From Poriferisodalis sp965208555 (lineage in GTDB: Bacteria; Actinomycetota; Acidimicrobiia; Acidimicrobiales; Poriferisodalaceae), in the NCBI RefSeq assembly GCF_965208555.1, contig NZ_OZ242342.1, positions 2,108,001 to 2,172,000 on the forward strand: a stretch of 64,000 nt of DNA. Direction: 5' to 3'. Positions 1-7,952 of the stretch are shown in pieces. Positions within the stretch are counted from its first letter, which is position 1. Every line of letters begins with the position of its first letter. A program made the translations under genes and the position numbers. Below the pieces are notes generated by a model. That model had not been told where the DNA came from. It made no database searches and saw only the letters and a list, made by a program, of their open reading frames with translations.

Positions 1-1347
1 AACCGGATCGCGTCACGTGAAATCCGGATCAAGCTGTCCGAGGTCTGCTACCACGCCGTCGCCGAGGACGGCACCGAAGACAAGAAGCACATCGACCTGT
101 CGTGCGAGCCGCTCATCTGGGTGTGCGCAGCGGGTCTCACCGGATCGGTCGCCGACGATGCCGCGAAGGAGGTGGCGATCTACCGGGCGCACCGGGCGAC
201 GCCGATCGTGGTGGCCTCCGCCGGCTCGGGACGCTTCGACGCCGCCGCCGAGCTGCTGGAGGTTCCCGCCGTGCACCCGGCGGTGGACTTCCTGCTGGCC
301 ACGGCCGCCGGTCACCTGTACGGCTACGAGGCGGCGCTGACGATCGACGCACTGGCCGCTCCGCTGCGCGAGATGCGTGCCGCCACTGAATCCCTGCTTG
401 CACCTCCCGGCAGCACTGATGCATCCCTCTCGGCCGGGGGCCGCGAGGGAGACCTGCTCGCCGTGCTCGCGGAGCGCCTGCGTCCCCCGGCCAATCGCTT
501 CCGGGACGGCGTGCGTGCCGGCAGCTACGACGGGCACTTGCGTGCCGGCACAGCGGCGCGCCTCGGCGCGGTGCTGCGGTACGCGGCCGGCATGGCGCCG
601 CTGGAGATGTACCAGGCGGACATCGGCAAGGTGGGGCTGCCCTCAGTGGTCATCGACGACTTCACCGATGCGCTGAATATCGCCATCGACGAGCTCACCC
701 GCCCGATCGACACCATCAAGCACCAAGCCAAAACCGTCACCGTCGGCATCTCGCGGGCTGACGAAACGCTTCTCGACTCGATGCTGGTGACATCGGCGCT
801 CGAAGCGGGCGCACCGAGAGATCGGCTGTCGTACACGGCCTTGCGCACCCTCGCGGCACTCGATCCGGCCGTGGCCGAGGTGACGGGCTGGTCGCGCTAC
901 CGCATCGAAGGCGACGTGAGCTCTGCCAGCAGCCCCGAGGTCACCGTCTGGCTGACCGATCGGGGCGGCACAGCACTCGGCATCGAGTCGCGCACGGTGA
1001 CCAACCCGCAGCTGCGCGGCAGCAAGCACCGTGCCGCATACGAACGGGAGGTCACGGTGGCCCGCGGCAGCGACGGCCGCACGGTGCTCCACATTCCGGA
1101 GACCAAGGACGGTTTGACCACCGGGCTGACGCTGCTGCACTGCCGCTTCGTCGAACGGTTGCGTGCTCCGGCGATGCGGGCCGTGCTGATGGGTTACCGC
1201 GGGCGCTATGGCGCGCTCGCCGACGCAGTCACCGAGACGCTGCCATGGTTCCGGGACGATCTGCTCGGCACGGTCGACGTCTTCGATCTGCTGACCAGGC
1301 CGGTCTATGTGCTGTCTGAGCACTGGCTGGGTGCGGCGGATGACTGA
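1..1347 (+). CDS. GlmS-like SIS-domain protein, C-terminal part (partial)
   Basis: The frame is open from base 1, so the gene begins outside the window; 448 residues are visible. The first ~130 residues resemble the second SIS (sugar isomerase) domain of glucosamine-6-phosphate synthase, with HIDLSCEPLIWVCAAGL near the left edge and a GHLYGYEAALTID segment. This enzyme makes glucosamine-6-P for cell-wall precursors. About 300 further residues follow the SIS domain and include TLLDSMLVTSALEAGAP and GYRGRYGALADAV; I do not recognise a known domain in them, whereas ordinary GlmS ends shortly after the second SIS domain. acpS starts 45 bp downstream on the same strand. The SIS assignment is solid; calling it a true GlmS is less certain without the N-terminal half. 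Confidence 0.7.
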   Translation, partial: NRIASREIRIKLSEVCYHAVAEDGTEDKKHIDLSCEPLIWVCAAGLTGSVADDAAKEVAIYRAHRATPIVVASAGSGRFDAAAELLEVPAVHPAVDFLLATAAGHLYGYEAALTIDALAAPLREMRAATESLLAPPGSTDASLSAGGREGDLLAVLAERLRPPANRFRDGVRAGSYDGHLRAGTAARLGAVLRYAAGMAPLEMYQADIGKVGLPSVVIDDFTDALNIAIDELTRPIDTIKHQAKTVTVGISRADETLLDSMLVTSALEAGAPRDRLSYTALRTLAALDPAVAEVTGWSRYRIEGDVSSASSPEVTVWLTDRGGTALGIESRTVTNPQLRGSKHRAAYEREVTVARGSDGRTVLHIPETKDGLTTGLTLLHCRFVERLRAPAMRAVLMGYRGRYGALADAVTETLPWFRDDLLGTVDVFDLLTRPVYVLSEHWLGAADD

Positions 1348-1392
1348 GTTGCCGGGCGCCGGGCCCGAGCTCCCGGCGCGGGCCGAGGGCAC

Positions 1393-1761
1393 GTGAGCAC
1401 CTCGATCGGGCTCGACATGGTGGACGTCCAGCGATTCGCCGCAGTGCTCGAGCGGCGCAGCGGCATGCGCGCCCGCTTGTTCACCCCCGACGAGCTCGCC
1501 TACGCCATGGGCACGGTCGACCCCGACACTCGCCTCGCTGCCAGGTTCGCCGCGAAGGAGGCGGTGATGAAGGTGCTGGGCATCGGCCTGGGCGCCTGCC
1601 GCTTTCGTGACATCGAAGTGGCACGCCAGCCCGGCGGTCGGCCCGAACTGGTGCTTCGGGGCCTTGCGGCCGAACGGGCCGCGGCAGCAGGTCTGTCCCA
1701 ATGGCAGGTGACGCTCACCCACACCGACTCGGTGGCGGCCGCCATGGTGCTGGCGCAATAG
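1393..1761 (+). CDS. acpS: holo-[acyl-carrier-protein] synthase
   Basis: Transfers the 4'-phosphopantetheine arm of CoA to apo-ACP, which switches on fatty-acid synthesis. At 122 residues it is the usual AcpS size. The N-terminal SIGLDMVDVQRF carries the Mg-binding Asp8, and RFAAKEAVMKVLG carries the conserved Glu56 and Lys residues. The GTG start at 1393 places the motif at the standard distance from the N-terminus. It lies between the GlmS-like gene and the NAD(P)HX repair gene on one strand with short gaps, as part of a housekeeping gene string. Confidence 0.93.
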   Translation: MSTSIGLDMVDVQRFAAVLERRSGMRARLFTPDELAYAMGTVDPDTRLAARFAAKEAVMKVLGIGLGACRFRDIEVARQPGGRPELVLRGLAAERAAAAGLSQWQVTLTHTDSVAAAMVLAQ

Positions 1762-1776
1762 GCCCGGAGCGACACG

Positions 1777-3219
1777 GTGATCCCGATCGTGACGCCGGCG
1801 GAGATGGCGATGATCGACGCGGCCGCGCCCGAGGGCACCGATGTGCTGGTTGCGCGTGCCGGCGCGGCTGTTGCCATCTCCGCCCGGCGGATGATGGGCG
1901 GCACCTACGGGCGGCGGGTGCTGGTGGCCGCCGGCAAGGGCAACAACGGCGCAGATGGGCGGGTCGCGGCGGCGGCGCTGGAGCGATGGGGCGTTCGCTG
2001 CCGGGTCGTGACGCCGCCCGAGGCGCTCGATCTCGTTGCCGCTGCCAATTCCGGGGCCCCGGCGTCATCGGCGTGGAACCTCGTCGTCGATGCGGCGTAC
2101 GGAACCGGGCTGCGCGGATCGTGGGGTGCTGATCGGGCACCGGCGGCACCGGTGCTGGCGGTTGACATTCCCTCCGGCATCGATGCGCTGACAGGGGTCG
2201 ACCACGGCTGCTGGCCGGCAACGGCCACCATCACCTTCGGTGCGCTCAAGCCGGGCCTGCTGTTGCATCCGGGCGCTTCGGCTGCTGGCGAGGTGGAACT
2301 CGCTTCGATCGGTCTCGACGCGAGCGGGGCGACGTCGTGGCTGATCACCGACGCCGACGCTGATGCCGCACTGCCAGCTGCCGAGCCGACGCTGCACAAG
2401 TGGCGCCGCGCCGTGCGGGTCATCGCCGGTTCGCCCCAGATGCGGGGCGCCGGACATCTCGTGTGCGCGGCCGCCCAGCAGGCGGGTGCCGGCATGGTGG
2501 TTGTCAGCTCTCCGGGCTTGACCGCAGCCGATGTCGCTCGACCGGCCGAGGCGGTGGCGCGCGACCTCGAAGGGGCCGAGTGGGCGGGGCCTGCGCTGGA
2601 GGACATCGAGCGATTCGACGCCGCCGTCATCGGACCGGGCATCGGCACCGACTCCACGGCATCGACGCAGATTGCGCGTTTCATCTCCGATTGCCCCGTG
2701 CCCTTGGTGGTCGATGCCGACGCCCTGACAGCGTTGGCCGACCACCCCGAATGCCTGCGTGAGCGGGCGGCGCCGACGATTCTCACGCCCCACGATGGGG
2801 AGTTCGCCAAGCTCACGGGCTGCCCGCCTGCGGCCGACCGGTTCGATGCGGTGCGCCGAGCGGCCGATGCCCTCGGTGCGGTTGTCCTGCTGAAAGGACC
2901 GACAACGCTTGTGGCGGCGCCCGCTCCGTCCACCGCCGTGCTGGCAGTCACTTCGGGGACGCCCCGCTTGGCAACCGCCGGATCAGGCGACGTGCTCTCG
3001 GGCGTGATCGCGGCGGTTTTGTCCTCGGGAGCCGCCACGTCCGATACTGCCCTGACACAGGCAGCTGCAGCGGCGCACTGGCACGGGCGCACCGCCGCCT
3101 TCGGAAGTCATGATCCCGCCATGGCGCTGACGCCGTTGACCGCCATGCGCCAGGTCGAGCTGCTCGGAACGGTGCGAGCCGGTCTGGCCGCGGCCAGCGC
3201 GGAGTCGAGCAGCGCATGA
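1777..3219 (+). CDS. nnr: bifunctional NAD(P)H-hydrate epimerase / ADP-dependent NAD(P)H-hydrate dehydratase
   Basis: Repairs hydrated NAD(P)H: the N-terminal YjeF domain epimerises NAD(P)HX and the C-terminal ribokinase-like domain dehydrates it with ADP. The 480 residues contain both halves. The epimerase has the GKGNNGADGRVAA motif near residues 53-65. The dehydratase has the GPTTLVAAP strand and the glycine-rich ATAGSGDVLSGVIAAVL nucleotide/catalytic loop with its Asp. Start is GTG at 1777, 15 bp after acpS. Its stop overlaps the alr start by four bases (ATGA), so the two are probably translationally coupled. The dual-domain architecture is the common bacterial form. Confidence 0.93.
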   Translation: MIPIVTPAEMAMIDAAAPEGTDVLVARAGAAVAISARRMMGGTYGRRVLVAAGKGNNGADGRVAAAALERWGVRCRVVTPPEALDLVAAANSGAPASSAWNLVVDAAYGTGLRGSWGADRAPAAPVLAVDIPSGIDALTGVDHGCWPATATITFGALKPGLLLHPGASAAGEVELASIGLDASGATSWLITDADADAALPAAEPTLHKWRRAVRVIAGSPQMRGAGHLVCAAAQQAGAGMVVVSSPGLTAADVARPAEAVARDLEGAEWAGPALEDIERFDAAVIGPGIGTDSTASTQIARFISDCPVPLVVDADALTALADHPECLRERAAPTILTPHDGEFAKLTGCPPAADRFDAVRRAADALGAVVLLKGPTTLVAAPAPSTAVLAVTSGTPRLATAGSGDVLSGVIAAVLSSGAATSDTALTQAAAAAHWHGRTAAFGSHDPAMALTPLTAMRQVELLGTVRAGLAAASAESSSA

Positions 3220-4541
3220 CTGAAGCGCCAGCAGCACGGCTGCCCGAAACCGACGCATCGCAGATGCGCCTGGGTCCAATTGACGCATCGCAGATGCGCC
3301 CGACTTGGTGCGACATCGATCTCGACGCGCTTGACCGCAATCTGGCTGCGATTCGCCGACATGTCGGCGAGGCCGAGGTGGTGCCTGTGGTCAAGGCCAA
3401 CGCCTATGGCCATGGCATCGCGCACGTCGGGCTGGCTCTGGCGGCGGCCGGGGTGGCGTGCGTGGCCGTCGCCTATGTCGAGGAGGCCTTGGCACTGCGC
3501 GCCGCTGGAGTGACCATCGACATCCATGTGCTCGGGGGCGCCGTCGAGCGTCAGATACCGCTGTTCCTCGCTCACAACTTGATCCTCACCGCGCCATCGA
3601 TCGACAAGCTGCGCCAGATCGACGAAGCGGCCATCGCCGCGGGCACCACCGCCCGGGCGCATCTCAAGATCGACACCGGCATGGAGCGCATCGGCGTCCA
3701 CCACTACAACGCCGACAAGCTGTTCGCTGAGTCGCTCCGCTGCCGCTCGGTTCGCGTCGAGGGCGTCTTCAGCCACTTCGCCAACGCCGATGCACCCGAT
3801 CTGTCGGACGCCCGCACCCAGCTCGACCGCTTCAACGAGGCGGTGAGCTTCTACGAGCGCCATTCGCTGCCCACCCCGGTCCGGCACATGGCGGCATCCG
3901 CAGCCATTGCGCGCTTGCCCGAGGCGCACCTCGATCGGGTGCGCCCGGGCATCCTGCTGTACGGCGTCGCGCCCAAGCCTGAGATCGCGGCTGCGCTGCC
4001 GACCGAGCCGGTGCTGAGCTGGCACAGCGAGATCGTGTACTTCAAGGTGGTGCCGCCAGGTGCGTCGGTCGGCTACGGAAGCACCTGGACCGCAGACCGT
4101 CAGACCCGGGTGATCACCCTGCCCGTGGGATACGCCGACGGCTACGCCCGCTCGCTGGGCACGGGCCCGGCGCACGATCCTGGGCAAGGCCCGACCGATG
4201 TGCTCATCGACGGGGTCCGCCACCGCGTCGTGGGCAATGTGTGCATGGACCAGACGATGGTCGACATAGGAGACGCCAGCGCCTACAACGGCGATCGGGT
4301 CACGCTCATCGGCAGCCAAGGCAGCGAGCGCGTCACCGTCACCGATCTGGCCGATTGGTCAGGCCGCAGTCCCTATGAGGTGCTCACCGGGATCTCCCTG
4401 CGTGTTCCTCGTGTCCACCGCTCGGAGGCTGAGCCGCTAGGCGAAGCCGTGGCCCGAGCGGCCCGTGAGCGAAGCGAACAAGAGCGGGAAGCACCGGTCG
4501 ATGCCGTGAACGGCGGTGGCGAATCCGGCGCAGGCCACTAA
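3216..4541 (+). CDS. alr: alanine racemase
   Basis: PLP enzyme that interconverts L- and D-alanine for peptidoglycan. The PLP lysine is Lys60 in VVKANAYGHG; the second catalytic base is in the ASVGYGSTW segment, and the C-terminal domain shows the GNVCMDQTMVDIG motif. At 441 residues it is longer than usual (~370). Two additions explain this: an N-terminal stretch of ~29 residues with a duplicated DASQMR motif encoded by a 30-bp-period repeat, and a charged, Glu/Arg-rich tail of ~40 residues after RVPRVHR. The ATG at 3216 overlaps the preceding stop. A later start would remove the repeat, but no better ribosome site is evident. Confidence 0.93.
   Translation: MTEAPAARLPETDASQMRLGPIDASQMRPTWCDIDLDALDRNLAAIRRHVGEAEVVPVVKANAYGHGIAHVGLALAAAGVACVAVAYVEEALALRAAGVTIDIHVLGGAVERQIPLFLAHNLILTAPSIDKLRQIDEAAIAAGTTARAHLKIDTGMERIGVHHYNADKLFAESLRCRSVRVEGVFSHFANADAPDLSDARTQLDRFNEAVSFYERHSLPTPVRHMAASAAIARLPEAHLDRVRPGILLYGVAPKPEIAAALPTEPVLSWHSEIVYFKVVPPGASVGYGSTWTADRQTRVITLPVGYADGYARSLGTGPAHDPGQGPTDVLIDGVRHRVVGNVCMDQTMVDIGDASAYNGDRVTLIGSQGSERVTVTDLADWSGRSPYEVLTGISLRVPRVHRSEAEPLGEAVARAARERSEQEREAPVDAVNGGGESGAGH
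3252..3300 (+). repeat. tandem 19-bp hairpin repeat inside the 5' end of alr
   Basis: A 19-bp segment at 3252-3270 recurs exactly at 3282-3300 (period 30 bp, hence in frame). Each copy contains the inverted repeat CGCATC-GCA-GATGCG, so the mRNA could form two adjacent 6-bp hairpins just after the alr start codon. It encodes the repeated DASQMR peptide. Confidence 0.85.
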
Positions 4542-4553
4542 ACAGTTTCCATC

Positions 4554-5057
4554 ATGCGATTCCGGACCACGAGCGCCGAAGGGACGCGAGCTGTCGCAGC
4601 GGCACTCGCCCCGCTGCTGCGCCCCGGCGACGTGCTGGTGCTGTCGGGCGACCTCGGGGCTGGCAAGACGGTGTTCACGCAGGGGCTGGCGGCGGCACTC
4701 GGGGTTGCCGAGCCGGTGACCAGCCCCACGTTCACCCTGGCGCAGAGCTACCAGGGCCGCATGCGGCTGCACCACCTCGACGTCTACCGGCTGGACAATC
4801 TCGGCGAGGTGCTGGACCTGGATCTGCCTGAGCTGCTCGACGATGACGCCGTGGTGTGCGTCGAATGGGGCGAGGTGGTCATCGGGGAGCTGCCGCGTGA
4901 TTTCCTGCGCCTGCGCATCCGGCTCGCCGACCCGGGCGAGTCACCCGACATCCGCATCTTCGAGGCCGATCTCGTCGGCCCGAGCTGGCACGGTCGCGCC
5001 GACGCACTCGCGGGCGCGTGGCACTTCGCCGACAGCGGCGGGGCAGCGCCGTGCTAG
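4554..5057 (+). CDS. tsaE: tRNA threonylcarbamoyladenosine biosynthesis ATPase TsaE
   Basis: P-loop ATPase of the TsaB-TsaD-TsaE complex that installs the t6A modification at position 37 of ANN-decoding tRNAs. The Walker A motif GDLGAGKT spans residues 32-39; TSPTFTLAQSY and HLDVYRL are the family's switch-like motifs, and VVCVEWGE is the conserved C-terminal block. 167 residues is normal. The stop codon TAG lies inside the sequence GTGCTAG, the first copy of a 32-bp tandem repeat that leads to tsaB. Clustering with tsaB, rimI and tsaD is typical of bacteria. Confidence 0.93.
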   Translation: MRFRTTSAEGTRAVAAALAPLLRPGDVLVLSGDLGAGKTVFTQGLAAALGVAEPVTSPTFTLAQSYQGRMRLHHLDVYRLDNLGEVLDLDLPELLDDDAVVCVEWGEVVIGELPRDFLRLRIRLADPGESPDIRIFEADLVGPSWHGRADALAGAWHFADSGGAAPC

Positions 5058-5127
5058 TACTCGACGGCGTGGAGGCAGCGCCGTGCTAGTACCCGACGGC
5101 GCGGAGGCAGCGCCGTGCTAGTACTCG
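5042..5127 (+). repeat. 32-bp tandem repeat multiplying the tsaE stop / tsaB start junction
   Basis: Unit 1 is 5051-5082, unit 2 is 5083-5114 (2 of 32 bases differ), and a partial third copy at 5115-5127 forms the tsaB start. The final 9 bases of the unit also precede copy 1 at 5042-5050. Each copy begins GTGCTAG, a GTG start overlapping a TAG stop. In the frames this creates, GTG5051 opens a 12-residue ORF ending at 5089, and GTG5083 opens a second 12-residue ORF ending at 5121; each overlaps its neighbours by seven bases. The result is an unbroken stop/start chain from tsaE to tsaB. Confidence 0.9.
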
Positions 5128-5813
5128 GCATCGAGACAGCGACGCCCCAGGTCGGCGTGGCCATCGGCGGGCACGAGGGCATCATCGCCTCCTTCCACAC
5201 CACCCGCGACCGGCGCCACGCCGAGACGCTCGTCCCCGCGATCCATTTCCTGTGCGAACAGGCACAGATGAAGCTGTCGCAGATCGGCCTGGTCGCCGTC
5301 GATGTCGGCCCGGGCCTGTTCACCGGCCTGCGGGTGGGCCTCGCGACGGCGAAATCCATCGCGCACGCCTGCCGGATCCCGATGATCGGCGTCTCCAGTC
5401 TCGATCTCACGGCCTTCCCGGCGCGCTTCAGCGATCGGCTCATCGTCTCGACGGTGGATGCCCGCCGGGGAGAGATCTTCTACGCCACCTACCGGCGCGC
5501 CCCGGGGGGCATCCAGCTCATGAGCCCGCCGGCCGTCGACCAGCCCGCCGATGTCGCAGCGCAGCTGATGGCGACGGGTGCCGAGACGCTCATCGTCGGC
5601 GACGGGGCCGAGCGCTATGCAGAGGTGCTCGGCGACGTACGAGGGGCCGAGATCGGCCGGGAGGGCCTGCGCCACCCCAATGCCGGCGCGCTGGTGGAGC
5701 TGGCACACGCCCGGGCGCTGCGCGAGGAGTTCGTCAGCCCGTCCGAGATCACGCCGATGTACCTGCGCGCCCCCGACGCCCGCATCAACTGGCAGCAGCG
5801 GGAGCGGTCGTGA
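5115..5813 (+). CDS. tsaB: tRNA threonylcarbamoyladenosine biosynthesis protein TsaB
   Basis: Scaffold partner of TsaD in t6A synthesis, an inactive ASKHA-fold paralogue. The 232 residues open with LVLGIETATPQVGVAIGG and contain VDVGPGLFTGLRVGLATAKS, both diagnostic. The start is the GTG at 5115 in the third copy of the tandem repeat; GTGs at 5051 and 5083 in the earlier copies are out of frame with it. The stop TGA at 5811-5813 overlaps the GTG start of rimI. It belongs to the tsaE-tsaB-rimI-tsaD string. Confidence 0.92.
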   Translation: MLVLGIETATPQVGVAIGGHEGIIASFHTTRDRRHAETLVPAIHFLCEQAQMKLSQIGLVAVDVGPGLFTGLRVGLATAKSIAHACRIPMIGVSSLDLTAFPARFSDRLIVSTVDARRGEIFYATYRRAPGGIQLMSPPAVDQPADVAAQLMATGAETLIVGDGAERYAEVLGDVRGAEIGREGLRHPNAGALVELAHARALREEFVSPSEITPMYLRAPDARINWQQRERS

Positions 5814-6481
5814 GCACGCCGGCTGTGCCCGACACTGCAGTGCCTGCTGGCCGGCGGCGTGCCTCGGCTCCATACGGCTCGGTGCCGGTCATCGTCCCGA
5901 TGCGCCGCAAGCATCTGCGCGAGATTCGCCGCATCGACAAGCTGGTGTACCCGAGGCCCTGGTCGATGGCCCTGTATCTGGACGAATTGCAGCGCAGCGG
6001 CGAGCGGGTGTACCGGGTGGCCTGCACGCCGGGATCAGGCGGCCGACCCGTCGGCGTCATCGGCTACGGCGGCTTCATGATCGTGGCCGGTGAAGGGCAC
6101 ATCACCTCTGTGGCGGTGCACCCGGACTGCCAGGGTCACCGCGTGGGTGCCCGGCTGATGTTGGAGCTGCACCGCGAGGCCCGACGCATCGATGGGCTGG
6201 AAGCGCTGACGCTGGAGGTGCGTGCCTCCAACGCTGCGGCGCAGCGGCTCTACCGCTGGTTCGGCTATGCGCCCGTCGGCAGCCGCAAGAACTACTACCG
6301 GGGCGGCCCCGGCGGCAAGCGAGAGGATGCGCTGGTGATGTGGTGCCACGACATCGGCGGCGCCGAGCACGGCGAGCGCCTGGACGGCATCGCCACGGCC
6401 CTCGTCGTTACCGAGGGCGCAATGAGCACGGCCCTCGGCTGTACCGAGGGCGCATCGAACACAGGCATGGGGGCGGCATGA
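5810..6481 (+). CDS. rimI: ribosomal-protein-alanine N-acetyltransferase-like (RimI), GNAT family
   Basis: GNAT acetyltransferase, by context the RimI that acetylates the N-terminus of ribosomal protein S18 or other proteins. Seen: PRPWSMALYLDEL near the N-terminus, the acetyl-CoA-binding block SVAVHPDCQGHRVGARLM, and LEVRASNAAAQRLYRWFGY with the conserved Asn and Tyr. The GTG at 5810 overlaps the tsaB stop (GTGA), which settles the start. The 223 residues exceed the usual ~160. The extra length is an N-terminal ~30-residue extension and a C-terminal tail encoded by two tandem DNA hairpins. The stop overlaps the tsaD ATG by four bases. Confidence 0.85.
   Translation: MSTPAVPDTAVPAGRRRASAPYGSVPVIVPMRRKHLREIRRIDKLVYPRPWSMALYLDELQRSGERVYRVACTPGSGGRPVGVIGYGGFMIVAGEGHITSVAVHPDCQGHRVGARLMLELHREARRIDGLEALTLEVRASNAAAQRLYRWFGYAPVGSRKNYYRGGPGGKREDALVMWCHDIGGAEHGERLDGIATALVVTEGAMSTALGCTEGASNTGMGAA
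6398..6451 (+). repeat. two tandem 7-bp-stem hairpins in the 3' end of rimI
   Basis: GCCCTCG at 6398-6404 pairs with CGAGGGC at 6412-6418 across a 7-nt loop. The same stem recurs at 6431-6437 and 6445-6451 with a different 7-nt loop. The period is 33 bp, so the duplication stays in frame and encodes a repeated TAL...TEGA peptide. It ends about 26 bp before the tsaD start codon. Confidence 0.85.
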
Positions 6482-7485
6482 CCACGATCCTCGGCATCGA
6501 GACCTCCTGCGACGAGACGGCCGCAGCCGTCGTGGACGACGGTCGCGAGGTGCGCTCCAGCATCGTCAGCAGCCAGGTGGATCTGCATGCCCGCTACGGC
6601 GGCGTGGTTCCCGAGATCGCCGGCCGCGCCCACGAAGCCCTCATCACGCCCGTGGTGGCCGAGGCGCTGGTCGAGGCTGGCGCCGCCGACAGCGACATCG
6701 ACGTCGTGGCAGCCACCTGCGGTCCCGGCCTGGTGGGCAGCCTGCTCGTGGGTGTGGCCGCAGCCAAGGCGCTGGCGCTGGTGTGGGATGTCCCCTACAT
6801 CGGCATCAACCACCACGAAGCCCACCTGTACGCCGCGCTGCTGGACGAACACGACGCCGAGGTGCAGTTCCCGCTCGTCACCCTGCTGGTGTCGGGCGGG
6901 CACACGATGCTGATTTCGTTCGAGGGCCATGGCCAGTACCGCCTGCTGGGCGCCACCCGTGACGATGCCGCCGGTGAGGCCTTCGACAAGGTGGCCCGCT
7001 ACCTGGGGCTCGGCTACCCGGGCGGACCGGTCATCGACCAGCTGGCGAGCCAGGGCGACCCCACGGCCGTCCCGCTGACGAGGGCGATGCTGGATGACGG
7101 CTACGACTTCTCGTTCTCGGGCATCAAGACGGCCGTGATCAACTGGGTGCGAGCCCATCCCGAGGTGGAGACCGCCGATGTGGCCGCCTCGTTCCAGGCC
7201 TGCGTGACCGACGTGCTCACCCACAAGGCCCGCAAAGCGGCCCACGAGGTCGGGGCGGCGGGTATCTGCCTGGCCGGCGGCGTAGCAGCCAACAGCGCCT
7301 TGCGAGAGCGGACGCTCGACATCTGCACCGAAGACGGCTTCAACGCCTACCTGCCCAGCCGTGCCATGTGCACCGACAACGCCGCCATGATCGCCGCAAC
7401 CGCCTGGTACCGCCTCGCCAGCGACGGCCCCTCCCCCCTAGACCACGGCGCCGACCCCAACCTCAGCATCAACTTCCTGACCTGA
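6478..7485 (+). CDS. tsaD: tRNA N6-adenosine threonylcarbamoyltransferase TsaD
   Basis: Catalytic subunit that transfers threonylcarbamoyl from TC-AMP to A37 of tRNA. 335 residues, normal length. The ILGIETSCDETAAAVVD start is characteristic, the metal-binding histidines are in NHHEAH (His112, His116), and LLVSGGHTML plus FSFSGIKTAV are conserved. The ATG at 6478 overlaps the rimI stop; an in-frame extension upstream is not supported by family alignment. It is the last gene before the CIRCE-controlled groESL operon. Confidence 0.95.
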   Translation: MTTILGIETSCDETAAAVVDDGREVRSSIVSSQVDLHARYGGVVPEIAGRAHEALITPVVAEALVEAGAADSDIDVVAATCGPGLVGSLLVGVAAAKALALVWDVPYIGINHHEAHLYAALLDEHDAEVQFPLVTLLVSGGHTMLISFEGHGQYRLLGATRDDAAGEAFDKVARYLGLGYPGGPVIDQLASQGDPTAVPLTRAMLDDGYDFSFSGIKTAVINWVRAHPEVETADVAASFQACVTDVLTHKARKAAHEVGAAGICLAGGVAANSALRERTLDICTEDGFNAYLPSRAMCTDNAAMIAATAWYRLASDGPSPLDHGADPNLSINFLT

Positions 7486-7533
7486 CAAATCGGGTTGTAG
7501 CGAGGTTGTGGCCGCCCAACGAGGCTCGTATCG

Positions 7534-7560
7534 TTAGCACTCGCCCGGTGAGAGTGCTAA
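7534..7560 (+). promoter_or_regulatory. CIRCE operator (HrcA-binding site) upstream of groESL
   Basis: Perfect match to the CIRCE consensus: TTAGCACTC at 7534-7542, a 9-nt spacer, and GAGTGCTAA at 7552-7560. CIRCE is the operator for the heat-shock repressor HrcA. It lies 67 bp before the groES ATG, so heat induction by HrcA release is expected. hrcA itself is not in this window. Confidence 0.97.
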
Positions 7561-7627
7561 GTGCCGCCGGGCAGTTCCATGACACGCCCCCAGACAGGGC
7601 ACAGCGCCACAGGAGGCACACCCGACC

Positions 7628-7918
7628 ATGAACCTGAAGCCACTTGAGGACCGCATCGTCGTGCGTCCGAGCGACGCGGAGGAGACCACCGCCAGCGGCC
7701 TGGTCATCCCCGACACCGCCAAGGAAAAGCCCCAGCAGGGCGAGGTGCTCGCGGTAGGCCCCGGCAAGCGCTCCGACCAGTCCGGCGACATCATCCAGAT
7801 GGACGTCGGCGTCGGCGACACCGTCGTCTACAGCAAGTACGGCGGCACCGAGATCACCGTGGCCGGTGAGGACCTGCTCATCCTGAGCGCCCGCGACGTC
7901 CTGGCCATCGTCGCCTGA
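7628..7918 (+). CDS. groES: co-chaperonin GroES
   Basis: 10-kDa co-chaperonin that caps the GroEL chamber in the cytoplasm. 96 residues with the hallmark start NLKPLEDRIVVRPSDAEE, the mobile loop around TTASGLVIPDTAKEKPQQG, and the closing YSKYGGTEITVAGEDLLIL. A clear ribosome-binding site AGGAGG sits at 7611-7616, 11 nt before the ATG. It is followed 34 bp later by groL, and both are behind the CIRCE operator. Confidence 0.97.
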   Translation: MNLKPLEDRIVVRPSDAEETTASGLVIPDTAKEKPQQGEVLAVGPGKRSDQSGDIIQMDVGVGDTVVYSKYGGTEITVAGEDLLILSARDVLAIVA

Positions 7919-7952
7919 CGCTGGCTGCGACGACAAGAAGAGGAACCAACAC

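Noticed and set aside
5252..5809. N-terminal extension of rimI
   Set aside because: The in-frame region upstream of 5810 lies inside tsaB and has shadow-frame composition; the GTG at 5810 overlaps the tsaB stop as expected.
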